This document shows, piece after piece, positions 10,768-23,967 of a DNA stretch of 64,000 bases. Location of the stretch: positions 16,197,018 through 16,261,017 of the forward strand of contig NC_087067.1 of assembly GCF_963678635.1 (NCBI RefSeq), in the 5' to 3' direction. Source of the stretch: Symsagittifera roscoffensis (taxonomy: Eukaryota; Xenacoelomorpha; Acoela; Convolutidae). Both the position numbers and the translations under genes were made by a program. How positions within the stretch are numbered: the first letter of the stretch is position 1; every line of letters starts with the position of its first letter. The notes under the pieces were generated by a model. That model was not told where the DNA came from. It was given only the letters and a program-made list of their open reading frames with translations, and searched no databases.

Positions 10768-13379
10768 TGTAGGCTAAAAAAATGATTATTTTGAGATTGA
10801 ACAGTGGTGGTATGGGGCTGTTCGATTATTTGTTCGTATTTATCATCATTTTGTGAGTGTTGTGTTATTATGTGGTGAATGGGGCTTTGCGTATAATTAG
10901 GTCTTAAATTTGTAGGGTTTGTGAGTGCTAAGCTTCTAATGTTTCGTGATAATAATAATAATGGACGGTTATGATGTAAGTTTGGCAATTGTGGTGCTGT
11001 AGGTGATACGTGATTTTGTTTTGTGTTTGGTTTTGTTGATAGTTTTGTATTATATTCTTTTATTTGTGTGTCTAAAAGTATTTTTCTTATTGATGTCCAA
11101 AAAATCCAAAAAATTCTACAAATAACATGCGGGCTACGCTTGCTTGTCGGTTTACTTGTGTGTGCTTTGCGCATGTTTTATAGATTCCTTTCAATAGTGA
11201 GAAAAAAAATCTGATAAAATTAAACATTGCGTATAATATAGTCAATATTTCTAAGATGTAATAGGGCCATACTAGAAAGGCAAGAATTTCGTTTCTCAGA
11301 GTTACAAAGCTAAAAATATTGATAAGTGAGATATCTTGTGGTCTGTATTTTTCGCCATTTCAATATATGTAGTCCTTAATTTCTTCAAAATATCCGCTAT
11401 AATCTTGAGTGTAAATGTCTGAAAAGCCTGCGCTGTCTGCAAGTTTGCGTAAGTTTTGATCTCTTGATTGTCTTTGTATGGTGTCTATTTGTGTGAGTAC
11501 TCTCGAAATTGTTGTCTACGAATGTGATGTTAAATATCTGATTTAGAGTATATGCCTATCGATTGTAGATTGATATTCGGATTGCGAGCAATGGCTCTAA
11601 TACTTTCGGGTGAAAACTTTTTTAATGGTTGCATTAGTGTAGGGTATAGTGTTAGTAGGTAGTATTTTTATTCGTCGGAATTCAATTGTATAATATTGTG
11701 GCTATTTTTTGATCCACATGGGACTGCCGTATCCCAAAAATATGTTCTTCGGGAGATTGTATCAACAAAGTGTACTTTATTTTTATGGAATATTGGGATT
11801 ATTTTATAACATCGTTTGTCTTCAAAAACATCTGAAGGTGTTACTTTTTTGGTGCAAGTATAAAACCATAAAATGTTTCCTTCACAATCAAGGAAATTTG
11901 ATCTATATCAGGATAATTAATAACTGCGTAAGATTTTTTTAGAACTGCTAGTGCTAGCGATTGTAGAATCTATGTTTTTTCTAGTTCACAGAGTTGATTT
12001 TCTTTTTCTAATTCTGATAGTAACGTTTCTTGAAAAAATTTTGCTAATTCTAAAGTCTAGTTTCATGTCTAAGTGGATGTCATAATGAATTGCGCCAAAA
12101 TATGTGTTGTTCAAGAGTGATAGTTTTTGTAATCGTGTACTGTCTGTGTCTTGTGGTTTTTTTTCCTGTGTTTCGTAGAAAGTTTAGCGGGATGTATGAA
12201 GTTCCTCCATTTTTGAGGATGATGTGTTGAGTGGTGGTCCTTTTTTATTTTTCCCGTGTTCATGTCGAAATCTTGATCGCATTCGACAAGTATTTCGGAA
12301 TATTGTGTTTTATAGAGTGGATTTCTATATTTACATGCTAGTTCAGTTTCCTGATAGATTTGGAAACGTGTTAAATTATTTTCTATTTTATGGATGTTTC
12401 TAAATTTATGATTTTTCTGTCTTATTTGATTTGGATTGACATTTTCGAACGGTATTGATTCGATAAAATTTTTTTGATGTAATTTCATCAATCTAGCGTG
12501 TATTTTTGCTACTTTGAATGTGTTACAAAGGTCTTCGGGAAACCAGACAATTGTTGCTTGTGTCCTAGTAGTAGGACCACAATAACCTTGATTATTTTTG
12601 CAAGGTAGTCTGATTTCTTGGTAGATTATAGTGTTATCATTTAAATCTCGTGTGAGTTGTAAATTTTCAAGTTGTATTTTCCAATCGAAAAACATTATAT
12701 CTTGGTATCCTTTGTTTTTTGTTTCTGCTTTGCGGTTTGAAGGGTTATTTAATCCAATGTGTGGTATCCAATGTTTGTCGTGAAGATCATAAGTTAATCT
12801 TCCGTGTGGGCCATTGTATGGATATTTTTCGTCTAACTTAATTTGTCCTTGGTATCTTTCAAGTTGTGCTTGGTGTGCAGAGTCTGTGAAAATTTGAAAG
12901 TTTTTTAATTTTCTGTTTGAGTTTTTGTTTGTTGTTAGATTTAATCTGAGTAGTTCAGTTTTACAATTTTCGGATTGTAGATATAAAAGTCTTTCTATGC
13001 TGCTTTGATAGAAAGATTCGTGATCAATTTGGTTTTTATTTCTATTTGAGACTTGTGAACAATATACTTTCTTCTCGGAAAATGTCGCTGTGATTTGATA
13101 ACCTGTAAGTGTTGTTGCTCGGGCTGTTGAGTATAATATGGCTACGATATTTGCGGTTTCTATAGCTTGTGGTTTGGATTCACATTGTGTTACTTGATCT
13201 ATGCCATATTTATGTAATGTTTTTTGTTCATTTTCTTCACAATCATAATGTGTTCCTAGTAAATCCTGAGGCCCTGAGCGAGGAGATGGATTTTGACTTT
13301 GTTCGGAAAAAGCTAGAAAAAGGAGATGTTCAATTGTGAAGATCTTTAAAATATACATGTGTGTGATAATCCTGAACAT
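10764..13379 (-). pseudogene. env-like glycoprotein gene, copy 2 (broken)
   Basis: Homologue of the 872-aa env-like ORF. The N-terminal 422 codons are open (13379-12111) from an ATG eight codons upstream of the position matching the copy 3 start. The C-terminal 136 codons are open (11174-10764) and include the second hydrophobic segment and the cytoplasmic-type tail with a conserved PTAP. The middle (11175-12110) is out of frame in places. The final stop overlaps the next ORF as ATGA. Signal peptide and cysteine positions match copy 3. Confidence 0.9.
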
Positions 13380-14450
13380 GGGTTATAAAAAATTATATAT
13401 CCAATTGTCTTTTTGGTTTGGCTATCGTTTTATATCTTATTTCAGTTGTTATAAATGGGGGAGGTAAAGATTGAGCTGTGATACTTGGTGGGGCTAGTAG
13501 AAAAGGTTTATGTACATTGTTATTAAGTCTTACTATAGTTTCGAGTTTTAGTGTGAGACTTTTTTGTTGAAGGATTTGGATGTTATGTTCCTGAATATCT
13601 TTGTGGATATATTGTCTTTATTGTAGTCTATATAGTGCCCAGATGTGGAGTCTACTACTTTCTTGATGTTGACCAAATAATGGGGGAGGTGCTACAAATG
13701 TATTCCAATCTAATCGTAGAGGGTATTAGTAGATGATTGTTCTTGATATCTGGCGTCAAGATTTTTAGGGAAATTGAGCGGAAAATTTGTTGGTGATATT
13801 TGACTTATTGAAGGTGTTGATGGAAGGGAAAGTGCATCTGTTATCGGTTGATAATGTTGTATCCGATGGAATTTCTATTGGTTCGTTTGCTATATTGGGT
13901 TCACCTTGAGTGTAAGAGTGTGTTGCCCAATATAGTAGGCATTCTGTTGTTTCTGGAGGATTGAAACAATTTTCTCGAATTTGTTCTGATGTGGCGGTTG
14001 AACCTAAATAATCTGATCGAATATGGGATGTACTTTGGTACTGTGCAATTGGAAGGGTCTGAGAGGGTTGGTGTTGGTGATTGAGGTATATTAAAATGAA
14101 TTCTGGGGCCTTGAAAATTTCTGTTTCATCTTGGATGCATGATTTGTCTATTTATTTCAAGTGTGTTTTAGTTTTGACTAATATGTCTTACTCTATTAAG
14201 ATCTTGCTGTAGAGTGGGATATGGATTGTATGTTGGTTCGAATTGTAGTTCGCTTAAACTTGCATGGCGAACAACTGTTTCTAATGGTTCAGATAATCGT
14301 GCGTGTCTTTCTTCAATTGTGTATAGGTTATTTTGAAAAAAATGCGGATTGTTGATTGGGGATTTTGGGTAATTGTTAGTTTTATTGGATTTTCTTGGAA
14401 GGTTGTTGGTGGGGACTGATGTGGTGGTGGTTGATTAGCATTTTTGAAAA
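13367..14450 (-). pseudogene. Remnant of the 378-codon non-AUG frame, copy 2
   Basis: Matches 35509-36645 of copy 3 and 1673-2775 of copy 1 at nucleotide level. No frame of 60 codons is left. It lies between the env-like gene and the hydrophobic ORFs, as in the other copies. Confidence 0.7.
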
Positions 14451-14900
14451 AATGTTTGAGTTTTCAATTTGTTATAAAGAAAACTTTTGTTTAGTATAGT
14501 ATTCTTCATTGAAATGAATTGAAAAGATGGTTCCTAAAGCAAATGTGATGACTGCCTTTTTTTTATAATTTTGCACATTGTCGTGATTAGGGATGTTAAA
14601 AATGTGAGAAAATTAAGAATAATAGAAAAATGTCAGTTCTACTAAAGATGGTTCGAAACATTTAAATAGACTTGGAATTATCGTACCTGTGGATCTTATC
14701 AACGATTTTTGAAAGTTGGAGGTATAATTCGATAAGAGAATAGAAAGTTTTCAAAAATTTGCAGGAAATTATTAAAAAAATTATTAAAGTTTCAAAAGTT
14801 TCACCAAAAAATATTATAAAAAATTTAAGTGGATTGAAAAATTTTTATGAAAAAGTTTGAAAGTTTATGTTTAAAATTTGTAACTGTTGCGGAAAGAAAC
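14451..14900 (-). pseudogene. Remnants of the two small hydrophobic ORFs, copy 2
   Basis: Matches 36651-37066 of copy 3 in order and orientation. No intact frame remains. Ends are approximate. Confidence 0.55.
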
Positions 14901-15530
14901 ATTCAAGAAATGATTCGTTCTGTCGAACTTTTTTTAAGTATTGTGGCTAAATTCAAGTGTGGTCGGATTATTTATTGATTTTTTGACAAGTGGGTTTGGT
15001 CTTATCAGATATTGCTGGGGGGTAATTTTATGGTGTTTGGGAGGTTTTCTTAGTTTTGTTTTTATTTGTTGGATGATTGGGGGTATCCAGGGAATATTTG
15101 TATTTTAGGCTAAATGATCATGTCTTTTTTGTTCTTTAGGCTAATTTGCTATTTTTGGTTGTAGGGTTTTTGAGATCTGGGTTGGGAAAGTATTTCTGAT
15201 CTTTGTATTACTTGATAGGGGAGGGTTGTAATATTGAAATAATTTTTATTTGAAATGTCATTTTTAGTGGGTTGCTTATTTTTTTAGTGGGTTGCTAATT
15301 AGTGTCTTAAAGTTATAGTTAGAGCTATGCTTGGAGATTAATATCTATCTATCTGGCTAATAATTGTGAGTGATTTCTATTGGCTGATTTTGAACTAGGG
15401 TTGCTCAAGTATGTTTTCAGCATATTAATACGAAAATGTGAAAATTCAAAATGATCAAAAAGAAACTGGAGATATTAATTAAAATTGATGTTGTTTTTTT
15501 GAAATTGAACTTTCTCTAAAATTTCAGATT
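14901..15530 (-). other. Spacer between accessory genes and pol, copy 2
   Basis: Non-coding, matching 37067-37668 of copy 3. The conserved block of copies 1 and 3 is present in weaker form near 15270-15340, where a short local duplication of a TTAGTGGGTTGC motif has occurred. Confidence 0.5.
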
Positions 15531-17700
15531 GTGGAATAAATGTTTTAAATTTTTTTCGTGGCTGACTTCTAAGTCATGATGGTTTTCTATGTTGAGAATT
15601 TAATGTTGATCCTGTGGTAAAAATTTTTCTGTAATTTTTCTATTTCTTCCTTTTTTTTGAGATGTTTCTGTTTCTGGTATAAAAGATATTTTGGGGGTTG
15701 TTATTTTTTGTTGTGTTGGTTTTTGATTCTTGTTTTTATCGATATTTTGGTTTGTATCGATGTTTTTGTTTTGTTCAGTTTCTGGATTGTTTTGAACAAT
15801 TTATAAACTGCTGAAGGAATATACTTGAGTTAATTCGAGAAGTGCATATTCTTTTGTATAATTAGGTAAAAAATTGTTTCGATGTTGAACCATTTCTTTA
15901 TTAATCGAACCAGTAAGTTGAAATCTTTAAGTAAAATTGGGAATTAAAACAAATATTCCAATTTTTAAATCTGTTGCTGGCGTAAAACGTGAATTGATTT
16001 GGTTGTTAATGTTTTGCCTTTGTAACAATTTCTTTGTTTTTTTTTGGTATACTTCATTATGTTTTTATCTCGATTGAAAATCCATTCGGTATCTGTGCCG
16101 GAAGCTAAGTTTAAAATTTGTGGATGGTGGAAGTGGAAGTGATCTTCATCATGTGTATGTAATGGTAAGTTGTAACATATTGAATCTTTATTTAGTTGAC
16201 AATAACCTTGTGCGTTTTTGTGAGCATTTGCTAAAAACATGATTGGTTGTCGTGGTTTTTGATTAAAAACCATTTTGTATGGTGATATTCCTAGTGTCGT
16301 TGTGATATGCGAATTATACGATAAGGGGAATAATTTTACATATACTGACCATTCTGTATATCGTGTACCATTTCCATTTATTACGCATCTAAGATATCTT
16401 TGTAATGAACGGCTCATACCTTCGACGAATCCGCTTCTCCAAGATGCATGAGATGTACGTGGTTTATCTTTTATTTTTTATAAGTGACATAGTGTGATAG
16501 TTTCATTATTAACGAATTCAGTGCCATTGTCTGTGACTAGAATTTCGGGTAATCCGAATTTAGCTATCCAATGTTCGTAGAGTGTTGTATATGCGTAATA
16601 AGCATTAAAATGGGCTACTGGGTTGAGTGCTACGTAATGCGTGAATGCATAAACAATGACCATTATGTAGGAGTTTCCTTCAGAGGATGGTGAAATTGGT
16701 CTTTTTGTGTCAAATGAAATTCTATGATTAAAATTATAGACTTTGTCCTTTAAAATCTTGTTTTTCTGCATTTTACTTTTGGTTCGGGTAACGTTTATTT
16801 AGTTGACATATTATACCATCGTTGCATAATACCTCAATCCAAATTGATGCCTTTGGGAAATGAAATTTTTGGATGAAATTAGAGTAAGTTTTTTCTGATC
16901 CTGAGTGTCCTTTAATATATAGTGTTTGTGATGTAATTAATGCTATCAACATCATAGGTAAAGATGGACAGGGTACTTTTAAGTCAAGTGTTTGTTATTT
17001 TAAAAGATCTATAATTTCATTGATAGTGTACTATTAAATTTTCTAAAATATCGAAGGAGTGTTTTAATTCCTAAGATTGTGGTATCGGCTTTCGTCGGTT
17101 TAGTTTATTTTTGTGCCATGATTTTAGTTGTCTTATGACTGGGTCAAGACTTTTGTATTTTGAAATTTTTCTAGTGTTACTTTTTCTGTTGTCGGTAGAA
17201 AAATGTTTTCTACTTCTAGTTTCGGTAGGCGTATCGTATCAAGTGGGTCATGAAGGCTAAAAACTTGATGTATCGTAAATTTTGAATCATTTGGTGATGG
17301 TCCTGATAAATTTATGGTATCAGTTTGATTTTTTTTCTATTAAAGAAAAAGGGTCCTTTTTATGTGGTTGTTGTTTAATTCGTTTCTATTGAGTATTGTT
17401 TTTGATCCAATGTGAATATGGAATTGGCTTAATTGTGGATATACCTAGTAAATCAACTTCATATAGGTTATTTTGGCAATCTAAATAGAGTTGAAAATAT
17501 TGTAAATCGTTTATTTGTGATTGATCTATATTAGTTTTTACTGCATATTTACATTCTAATTGTGGTGAGGTTTCATTGTTTGCTGGTTAAAATTTATTGT
17601 TTTGTGGTATTTCAACGGTAAATTTTTGTATAAGTAGTTCAGGTGGTGTATTTCTATTTAGAGTATCTGGAAATGCAAAGTTTTTCCTGCTGTCCATTTT
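15531..17700 (-). pseudogene. Integrase half of pol, copy 2
   Basis: Broken copy of 37669-39948. Open pieces are 15965-16417 (post-catalytic and C-terminal region), 16478-16771 (core with ISFDTK and VTDNGTEF, the first two catalytic Asp) and 16773-16955 (HHCC finger region, one Cys of the finger lost to a Gly codon in the CxxC). The catalytic Glu region lies at the break between the first two pieces. Not functional. Confidence 0.85.
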
Positions 17701-19030
17701 ATATGTAAGTTTGTAAATTTCAGTAGAAATACTTGAATTCTATAAACTCTATGGTTTCGATTTGATTTTTGTTTAAAAAGAAATATAATAGGTTTGTGAT
17801 CTGTGAATAAAACTGTTGGATGTTTTGATCCAAGTGTCAAAAATTCATGTTCTGTAAAAGTATATATTATAGCTGTGCATTCTCTCATAAGGGTAGAGAG
17901 TCGCACTTAAGCTTGTGTGAATAAGCGAGAACTTGCTGATATGAAATTCATTTTATTCGTTCCATTGTGTGATTGTAATAATGCTGCGCCAATGCCAAAA
18001 TTGGAAGCATCGCACATTGCATGGAATGGTTGATTGGGGTCTCGAATTGTATTTGATATTTGTTCTCTGAGAAGTTTTTTGATTTCTTCAAATCGTGTTT
18101 GGTGTTCTGTTGTCCATTTAAAATTGTTTTGTTGTCTAAGAATGTTGTAGAATGGTCTTAAGTATAATTTCATTTATTATATACATATTTACGTAAGAAA
18201 TTTAACATTCCAAGGAATTCTTGGATTTTCTTTTTGTTTACAGGTGGCTGGAGTTGTTGAATTGCATCTATGCATGATTTCAATGGGGTTATAATGTTTT
18301 TCTCAATAATGTGTTCAAGAAATTTTACACCTATTAAGAAAAAATGGGATTTGTCCGGGGCTGCTTTCATGTTTTTGTTTTTTAGTATTTGATGATACCA
18401 TTCTAAAACTATAAACATTTCGTCTTTAGTTTGTCATTGCATGAAAACATCGTCTAGGTATGTGATTGCTTTTTTCTTGAGTATAAGTAGTCTAAAAATT
18501 TTACTCATAAATGCTGAAAAAGCTGCTGGTCTTATGGATATTCCATAGAATGATCTATTGAATTGGTATTGTTGATTTTACAATACCAAATTGTGTCAAT
18601 CGTCGTGATTGTTTGTCTAATGGCATTTGGTTATATGCACTATTCATATCTGCGTCTGTGAAATTTTTACCGTTTATTTTTGTTAGAATTACTTGAATTG
18701 GTTCAATAGGCCGGTTACATTTAGACTCATCAATAAGAGAATTGTGATTTCTAGCGTCTAAAATTCTTTTTAGTGATTCTCTTTTAGCTAGGATAAATAC
18801 GGGGTTGATAAACGTATTTCTTTTGGTTGTTCTTTTTTATTTACTGGAGATATGATTTCATTTTGTTCTAAAGTGTCAAGTAATCTATTGACTTTGTCAT
18901 GTAGGTGAATTGGTACTTTGCTTACTCTTTGTTTCTTGAAGACTGCGTCAGGTTTCAAAGGTAGATGTAGTGGTGATTTTACTTTTCAACATCAAATTTA
19001 GATGTGGCAGAAACTGTTGTTTGTTTTAAT
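17691..19030 (-). pseudogene. RNase H and reverse transcriptase, copy 2
   Basis: Open pieces 17658-17906, 17907-18173 and 18170-18418 carry RNase H and RT connection. Bases 18420-18800 match the RT palm. At the position where copy 3 has an in-frame UAA (39988-39990), this copy has a serine codon (TCA) and the frame reads on. This shows that the copy 3 stop is a private single-base change and not a family feature. Confidence 0.85.
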
Positions 19031-19623
19031 AATAAATCGGCTAATTTTTCAAATTCGTTCTGTGGTATCTGAGAGTGTTGAAAATTGAACATTGTCAACA
19101 GTTTTTGTTGTTCTATTGTATAATGTGATATTTTAAATGTTGGTTTAAAATAAGGTGTTTTTAAGAAATAGTCTGTGTTTTTTTTCGTTGCTGATTATAT
19201 TTTTTATTGATACTTCTTCGTTAAGAATTGTTGATTGACATATATCTAATTGTTGTAATATATTATTGACTCGATACGCTACTTCTTTTATGGTAGAAGT
19301 TGTTGCATTTGTTTCGCACTATCCTATGAATCCTAAAGGTAATGTTATTTGGTACGGTGAATTGTTGTATACATGTAGAAAACTAATATCAGAATTTGCA
19401 TGTTTCGTGTATTTTATGGATGAGATTGTTACTCGAAAGAATTTATGGGTTGGTCTAAATTCAAAGTCAGACATGAAGAGACGTTGTTTAATTTGTTCTT
19501 TATCATATTAGTGATTTTGTTTAATTGTAAAGTTATGTACAGTTTCTGAGGGTGGTTTCAGGTATTTCCGTTCCTGATTGTATATGGGGTAAAATTTAGA
19601 GAAAAAAAATGGTGGTTATTTGT
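19031..19623 (-). pseudogene. Region between protease and RT, copy 2
   Basis: Matches the copy 3 gag-pol frame between the DSGA protease and the RT fingers, but the frame is broken by stops. No separate gene is seen here. Confidence 0.6.
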
Positions 19624-20310
19624 TTATTCTTTGGAAGAATGTTTAAGCTGTGTTTTTTTTCTTGTGTATTTATCTTTAATATGAAATTTGCTATTTAAAA
19701 CACTTATCGTTGGTATATATTTTGTTATGAATGGTATTCCAATAATGTTGTGTATTATATCTGTGATGTGGAATGTTTGTTTAAACGGTTTGTTTAGGAG
19801 TTTATTTTGTTCCATCGTTTTAGTTGGAACAAGGAAAAGTTGGATTTTTCCGTAATTTGTTAATGTTGAGCCTTGTGCTGTTGCTAGTCTACTGGTTGTT
19901 TTCAAGGGTATTAATTTTGGATGTAGAGTTTTGATTTCATTCCAAAAGGGAATGTTAATAAAATTTGATTCTGCTCCTGAGTCGCTTAAAAAATCTTTTT
20001 CAACGTCCATTGGTTGAAATTCTTTAGTTTTTGGGCTTTCTAAGAGAAATGAGATTGTCCAAATTTTTTTCCTTTGGTGTTTTTTTTTTGGAATGTTCTG
20101 ATAAGTGTGATTTGTGCTTGAACATGGTACTAGGTCTTTTTCAGGTTTGTTTACTGTATTTGTTTCCTTTACTTCTTGTACTTGTTGTTTATTATTACTT
20201 GTAGGTCTATTATAATAATCTAGAAGAAGTGCGAACTGATTTTTGTAGATAGGTGAATGAAAAAGTTGTTCATAAATAACAGGTTCATAGTCATTTTCAA
20301 CTTCAATCAT
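19624..20310 (-). pseudogene. Protease segment of pol, copy 2
   Basis: A 228-codon open piece aligned to about residues 1135-1350 of the copy 3 gag-pol frame. It contains FLSDSGAESN, the retropepsin-type D-S-G-A active-site motif, followed by IHNIIGIPFI, matching the copy 3 flap/C-terminal part. It is open but isolated by stops on both sides. Confidence 0.85.
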
Positions 20311-23300
20311 AATGACTGAGATGGTGTTGTCTGAATCGCTTTTGCTGTCTGTGGATTCACACTTCTTGTGATTTGATTGTAATTCAGTACTTTCTGTGCT
20401 ATCGATACCAGGGGTGTCTAAATTTGTTTCATCAGTTGTTTATACTTGATTTTTTAGCTTTTGATGTTTTGGTGTATTACTTCTATACTTGTTATGAGAA
20501 TTAGGGTAACGTTTGTTATTCCTATGAGGTGATTGGGAATAATTTCTTTGTCGATTGTTATAGTTTGAATTTCTATTTTGCGAGTTATTTCGTGATTTAT
20601 TGGGATAGTTTTTGTAGTTAGATCTTTGATAGTTTGATCTGTTTTTTGAATAATCTCTCGATCTGTTGTTTTGATATTGCTGATTTCGACTATTTGAGTA
20701 GCCTCTATTTCTTTTTGTTGGAAAAATTCTGTTTCTATCGTAAGATGAGTTTCGTGATCTATCATTGAATAGTGTCTATTCCTAGAGTTTGGTGAGAACT
20801 GGTATCAAAAGAATTTTCTGGTCTGTTTGAATTTGATCGTGAATAGTAGTTTCGATACTGATTGATTCGACTATTTGATCAACTATATCTATTTTGTGAG
20901 AAACTCCGTGATTTTCTATGATCTGGCGATCCGGTATCATTTGAATTAATGGGAAGTGGTTTTCCAGAGCTATTATTACTATGGATGTTTTTAATTGGTA
21001 AACTTTGGTCTGTTTTCATGTATTGATAAAATGATTTGTTTGGTTCTTTGCACCTTTGTGGTTTAGTTTGATTATCTTGCTGTTTTTGTCGACATTCGGC
21101 AATACTGTGTCCGTATCTTCGGCAATAGTTACACCATTTTTTTGAAAAATGGTTTATTTTTAAATTTTGGGTTTTTCTCGTTTTTGTTCAAAATTTCAGT
21201 GATTTTTTCTGATAAATCTACGTCTGAATCGTGATTGTTATTTATTTGTGTAGTATTTGTTTGGATTCTATTAACGTATTTTAGTTTAAGATTCTCTGTT
21301 TCTTCGAGTTTGATAGTGATTTAAGCTTTTTCTTAATTAACAACTAATTTTCGAAATTCTAAATCAGGTTCTCGAATTGAGGAGGGATTTAATGTTCTCT
21401 TTTTAATTGCTATTTTTCTTAATTGGGGTGTTAGAATCATCATTAAAAATTCTCTGTCATTTTTGTGTTTTTGTAGTCATGAGTGTTCAGAAAATGTGCT
21501 TTACGAACTAGTGTTTCGATACTTACTGCTAATTGTTTGATTGTTTCGTTTGGTAGTCTACGGATTTTGTTACATAAAATTCTTTGATTATGTTTGTTTC
21601 TTTCAGAATCAAGCATTTTTTTTAAAATCTTGTGTAAATCAATTCCAGTTTGATTTTATATCTATAGATAAAATTGAAAACCATTTTTGAGCTGCGCCAT
21701 CAAGCGTAGTTTGTATTAACGCTGTGCGTCTATGTATCCAATTTTGATCAGATGGTACTTACTGGTTCAGGTCCTATATTTAAAAACAAATTTGCTCTGA
21801 CTGCGTTTAAATAGTCTTCTACAGAATATTCAGGGTCTGTGCCTGTGAAAACCATTACTGGTTTGTTTGATGTTATTGACGATCCACCCATTAGGTATGG
21901 ATTCATAGTCATTTGTAATGATTCTGTGGTATTTGGTATTTGTTTAAAATTTGTAAGTTGACTTTTTGTTAATTCATGTTGCGGTGAGTAATATGGTAGT
22001 GGGATTTCATTTCGCATTCGTACTGGTTGATAGGAATTTGTACTGTCGGGTTTTGTATGTGTACTGGTTGATAGGGTTGTGTCCTAGTTGGGTTTTGCAT
22101 TTGTAATGGTTGATGAGTTTGTGTACTAGCTGAGTTTTGTGGGTAAAAACATGTTTTTTGAGATGCTAGATTTGGTCGATGTTATTGTACACGGTATTCT
22201 TGAGTTTATGGTGCAAAATTATCTGATTGATAGTAGTCATCATCGTCTGATGATAAATAATTAGATGTTTAATAAGATGTATGTTGTCTATTTCTGTTTT
22301 GTTGAAAAAATGGATAATTTTCACTTTCATCTTGTGAAAATTGTGGGTAGTCATGGAAAATTACTGATTTTGATGATGGTGGTGGAAGATTTGATTTTTG
22401 TGAGAATAAAGGATTTTGCGTGTTTGTACGGGAAGGTTGAGTTGTTTGTGGTCGGTTGAAATAATTATAGTTGTGTTCTGTAAAATTATTTCTAGTGAAC
22501 GTTTTTCGTTTTTGTGATGGTTTTGTCATTGGTCTACATGTTTGATAATTCATGTGTGATTACTTTGTAAGAACGGAAGGTTTAACCGTGGATTGTAATG
22601 TTACTTGTGGTAAGTTTGGATTTTTAGTTCTTGGAGATGTGAGATTTGGATGTTTTGGTGAAATACTTTGTGGCTATTGTTTCAACTATTTCTTCATTCG
22701 CGAAATGTGATGGTGTTTGAATATCTTGTTGGGTAAAGTTTTTAGTTCCATTCAGGTTTTCCTGTTGTGTAATGAAAGAGTTTAAACTATTATTTCCTAT
22801 TCTATTAGGTAGAAATGAGTTATAGTTTAAAGGTGTTGCGTCTACTGTGAGTGGAAATACTTTTACATGAACTTTGTGAATACAAATTGTGCGAATTGGT
22901 GGTTAATAGTGGATGAGACCATTTGAGGTCCCAAACATAATCTGATTGGTCTGCTAAGATAGTGTCATCGTTTGTATTTTGAGGTCGAAAGTTTTTTCTT
23001 GCTGGTGAAATTAAATCTATATTATGTGTGAAATATTCAAATATAAACCATGCTAACATTTTTTGTAGATCATGTTCAACATTTTGTGAGACTTCATTGC
23101 TTGATAAATTTTCACGGATTGCATTTAAAAATTCTGAAAAAAGTGCAATTTCATTTCTTACAGTCGCTCTCGGTGAATTTTGGTGTTGTATATTTTTAAT
23201 GTATTCTGTGAATACTTTTGAAAATTCTTTGTCGATGTCATCTGTTTGAATGTGATACTTACCATAAAATTTACTTGGTGTACTAATTTCGATGGCATAA

Positions 23301-23526
23301 ATTCTATACTGTTGTGTTAGATTACATATTCTTTTTAAATAGTGATCGATAATTTGTCTTCTGTTTTTACTTTTGGAAATTCTGTTTTTTATGGACTATT
23401 TCCTCTTTCAGATAAATTTGCAATCAAATTTTGGCAAAATTGCATTTGTCCTCTATCATCAGTTAGTGAATTGATGAGAAATGGAAAAACGGAGTTTTCG
23501 TCATGACTTTCTTCACTTTGGTCCAT
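20311..23526 (-). pseudogene. gag region, copy 2
   Basis: Matches residues 1 to about 1130 of the copy 3 gag-pol frame. The start ATG is near 23526. Capsid sequence is open at 21748-22017 (MTMNPYLMGGSS). The CCHC knuckle region is recognisable at about 21095-21140, and the N/R/S-rich nucleocapsid linker lies at 20454-21000. Several frameshifts and stops are present. The N-terminal domain survives in pieces such as 22820-23059. Confidence 0.85.
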
Positions 23527-23967
23527 TTCTGCGTTTTATTACTGTCAACGCATAGTGTTCAGTGTGTTTGATTGGTTGATTCCAATTGTCTAGACGTACT
23601 GCTTTGTTTTTGTATGCCTTTTTTATTCTTCGTTTTCCTTGTATTTATGCATGTGATGTAGTTTCTGGGTCAGAAAAATGTAATTGATCATTGACTGGAT
23701 AGTTTTTATTTACGGAGTCTTTTAATAAATAAAGTTTATCTAAGTTACTGATTTCTGATTCGGAGACCGCGTTTCTTCGTTTTGAAAGTCTTTTTCGTGT
23801 GATTTGTCTTTACTTACTTGAAATTTTTCGTTTTATTGTTTGTCGTTTTGTTCGAATATATCCTATTGTTTGTTTGTGTGGAGTGATTACTAGATCATAT
23901 TTTTCGTTGTTTATTTCACAGTTGTGTTATACGATTGTTTGTTTATTTCCTAAATTGTCAAGTGACA
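23502..23967 (-). pseudogene. ORF1 (small basic protein) remnant, copy 2
   Basis: Matches the 155-aa ORF1 at 45866-46333. Its start ATG (23965-23967) is conserved in context. The frame is interrupted. The 3' end is placed by analogy with the ORF1/ORF2 overlap of copy 3 and is approximate. Confidence 0.65.
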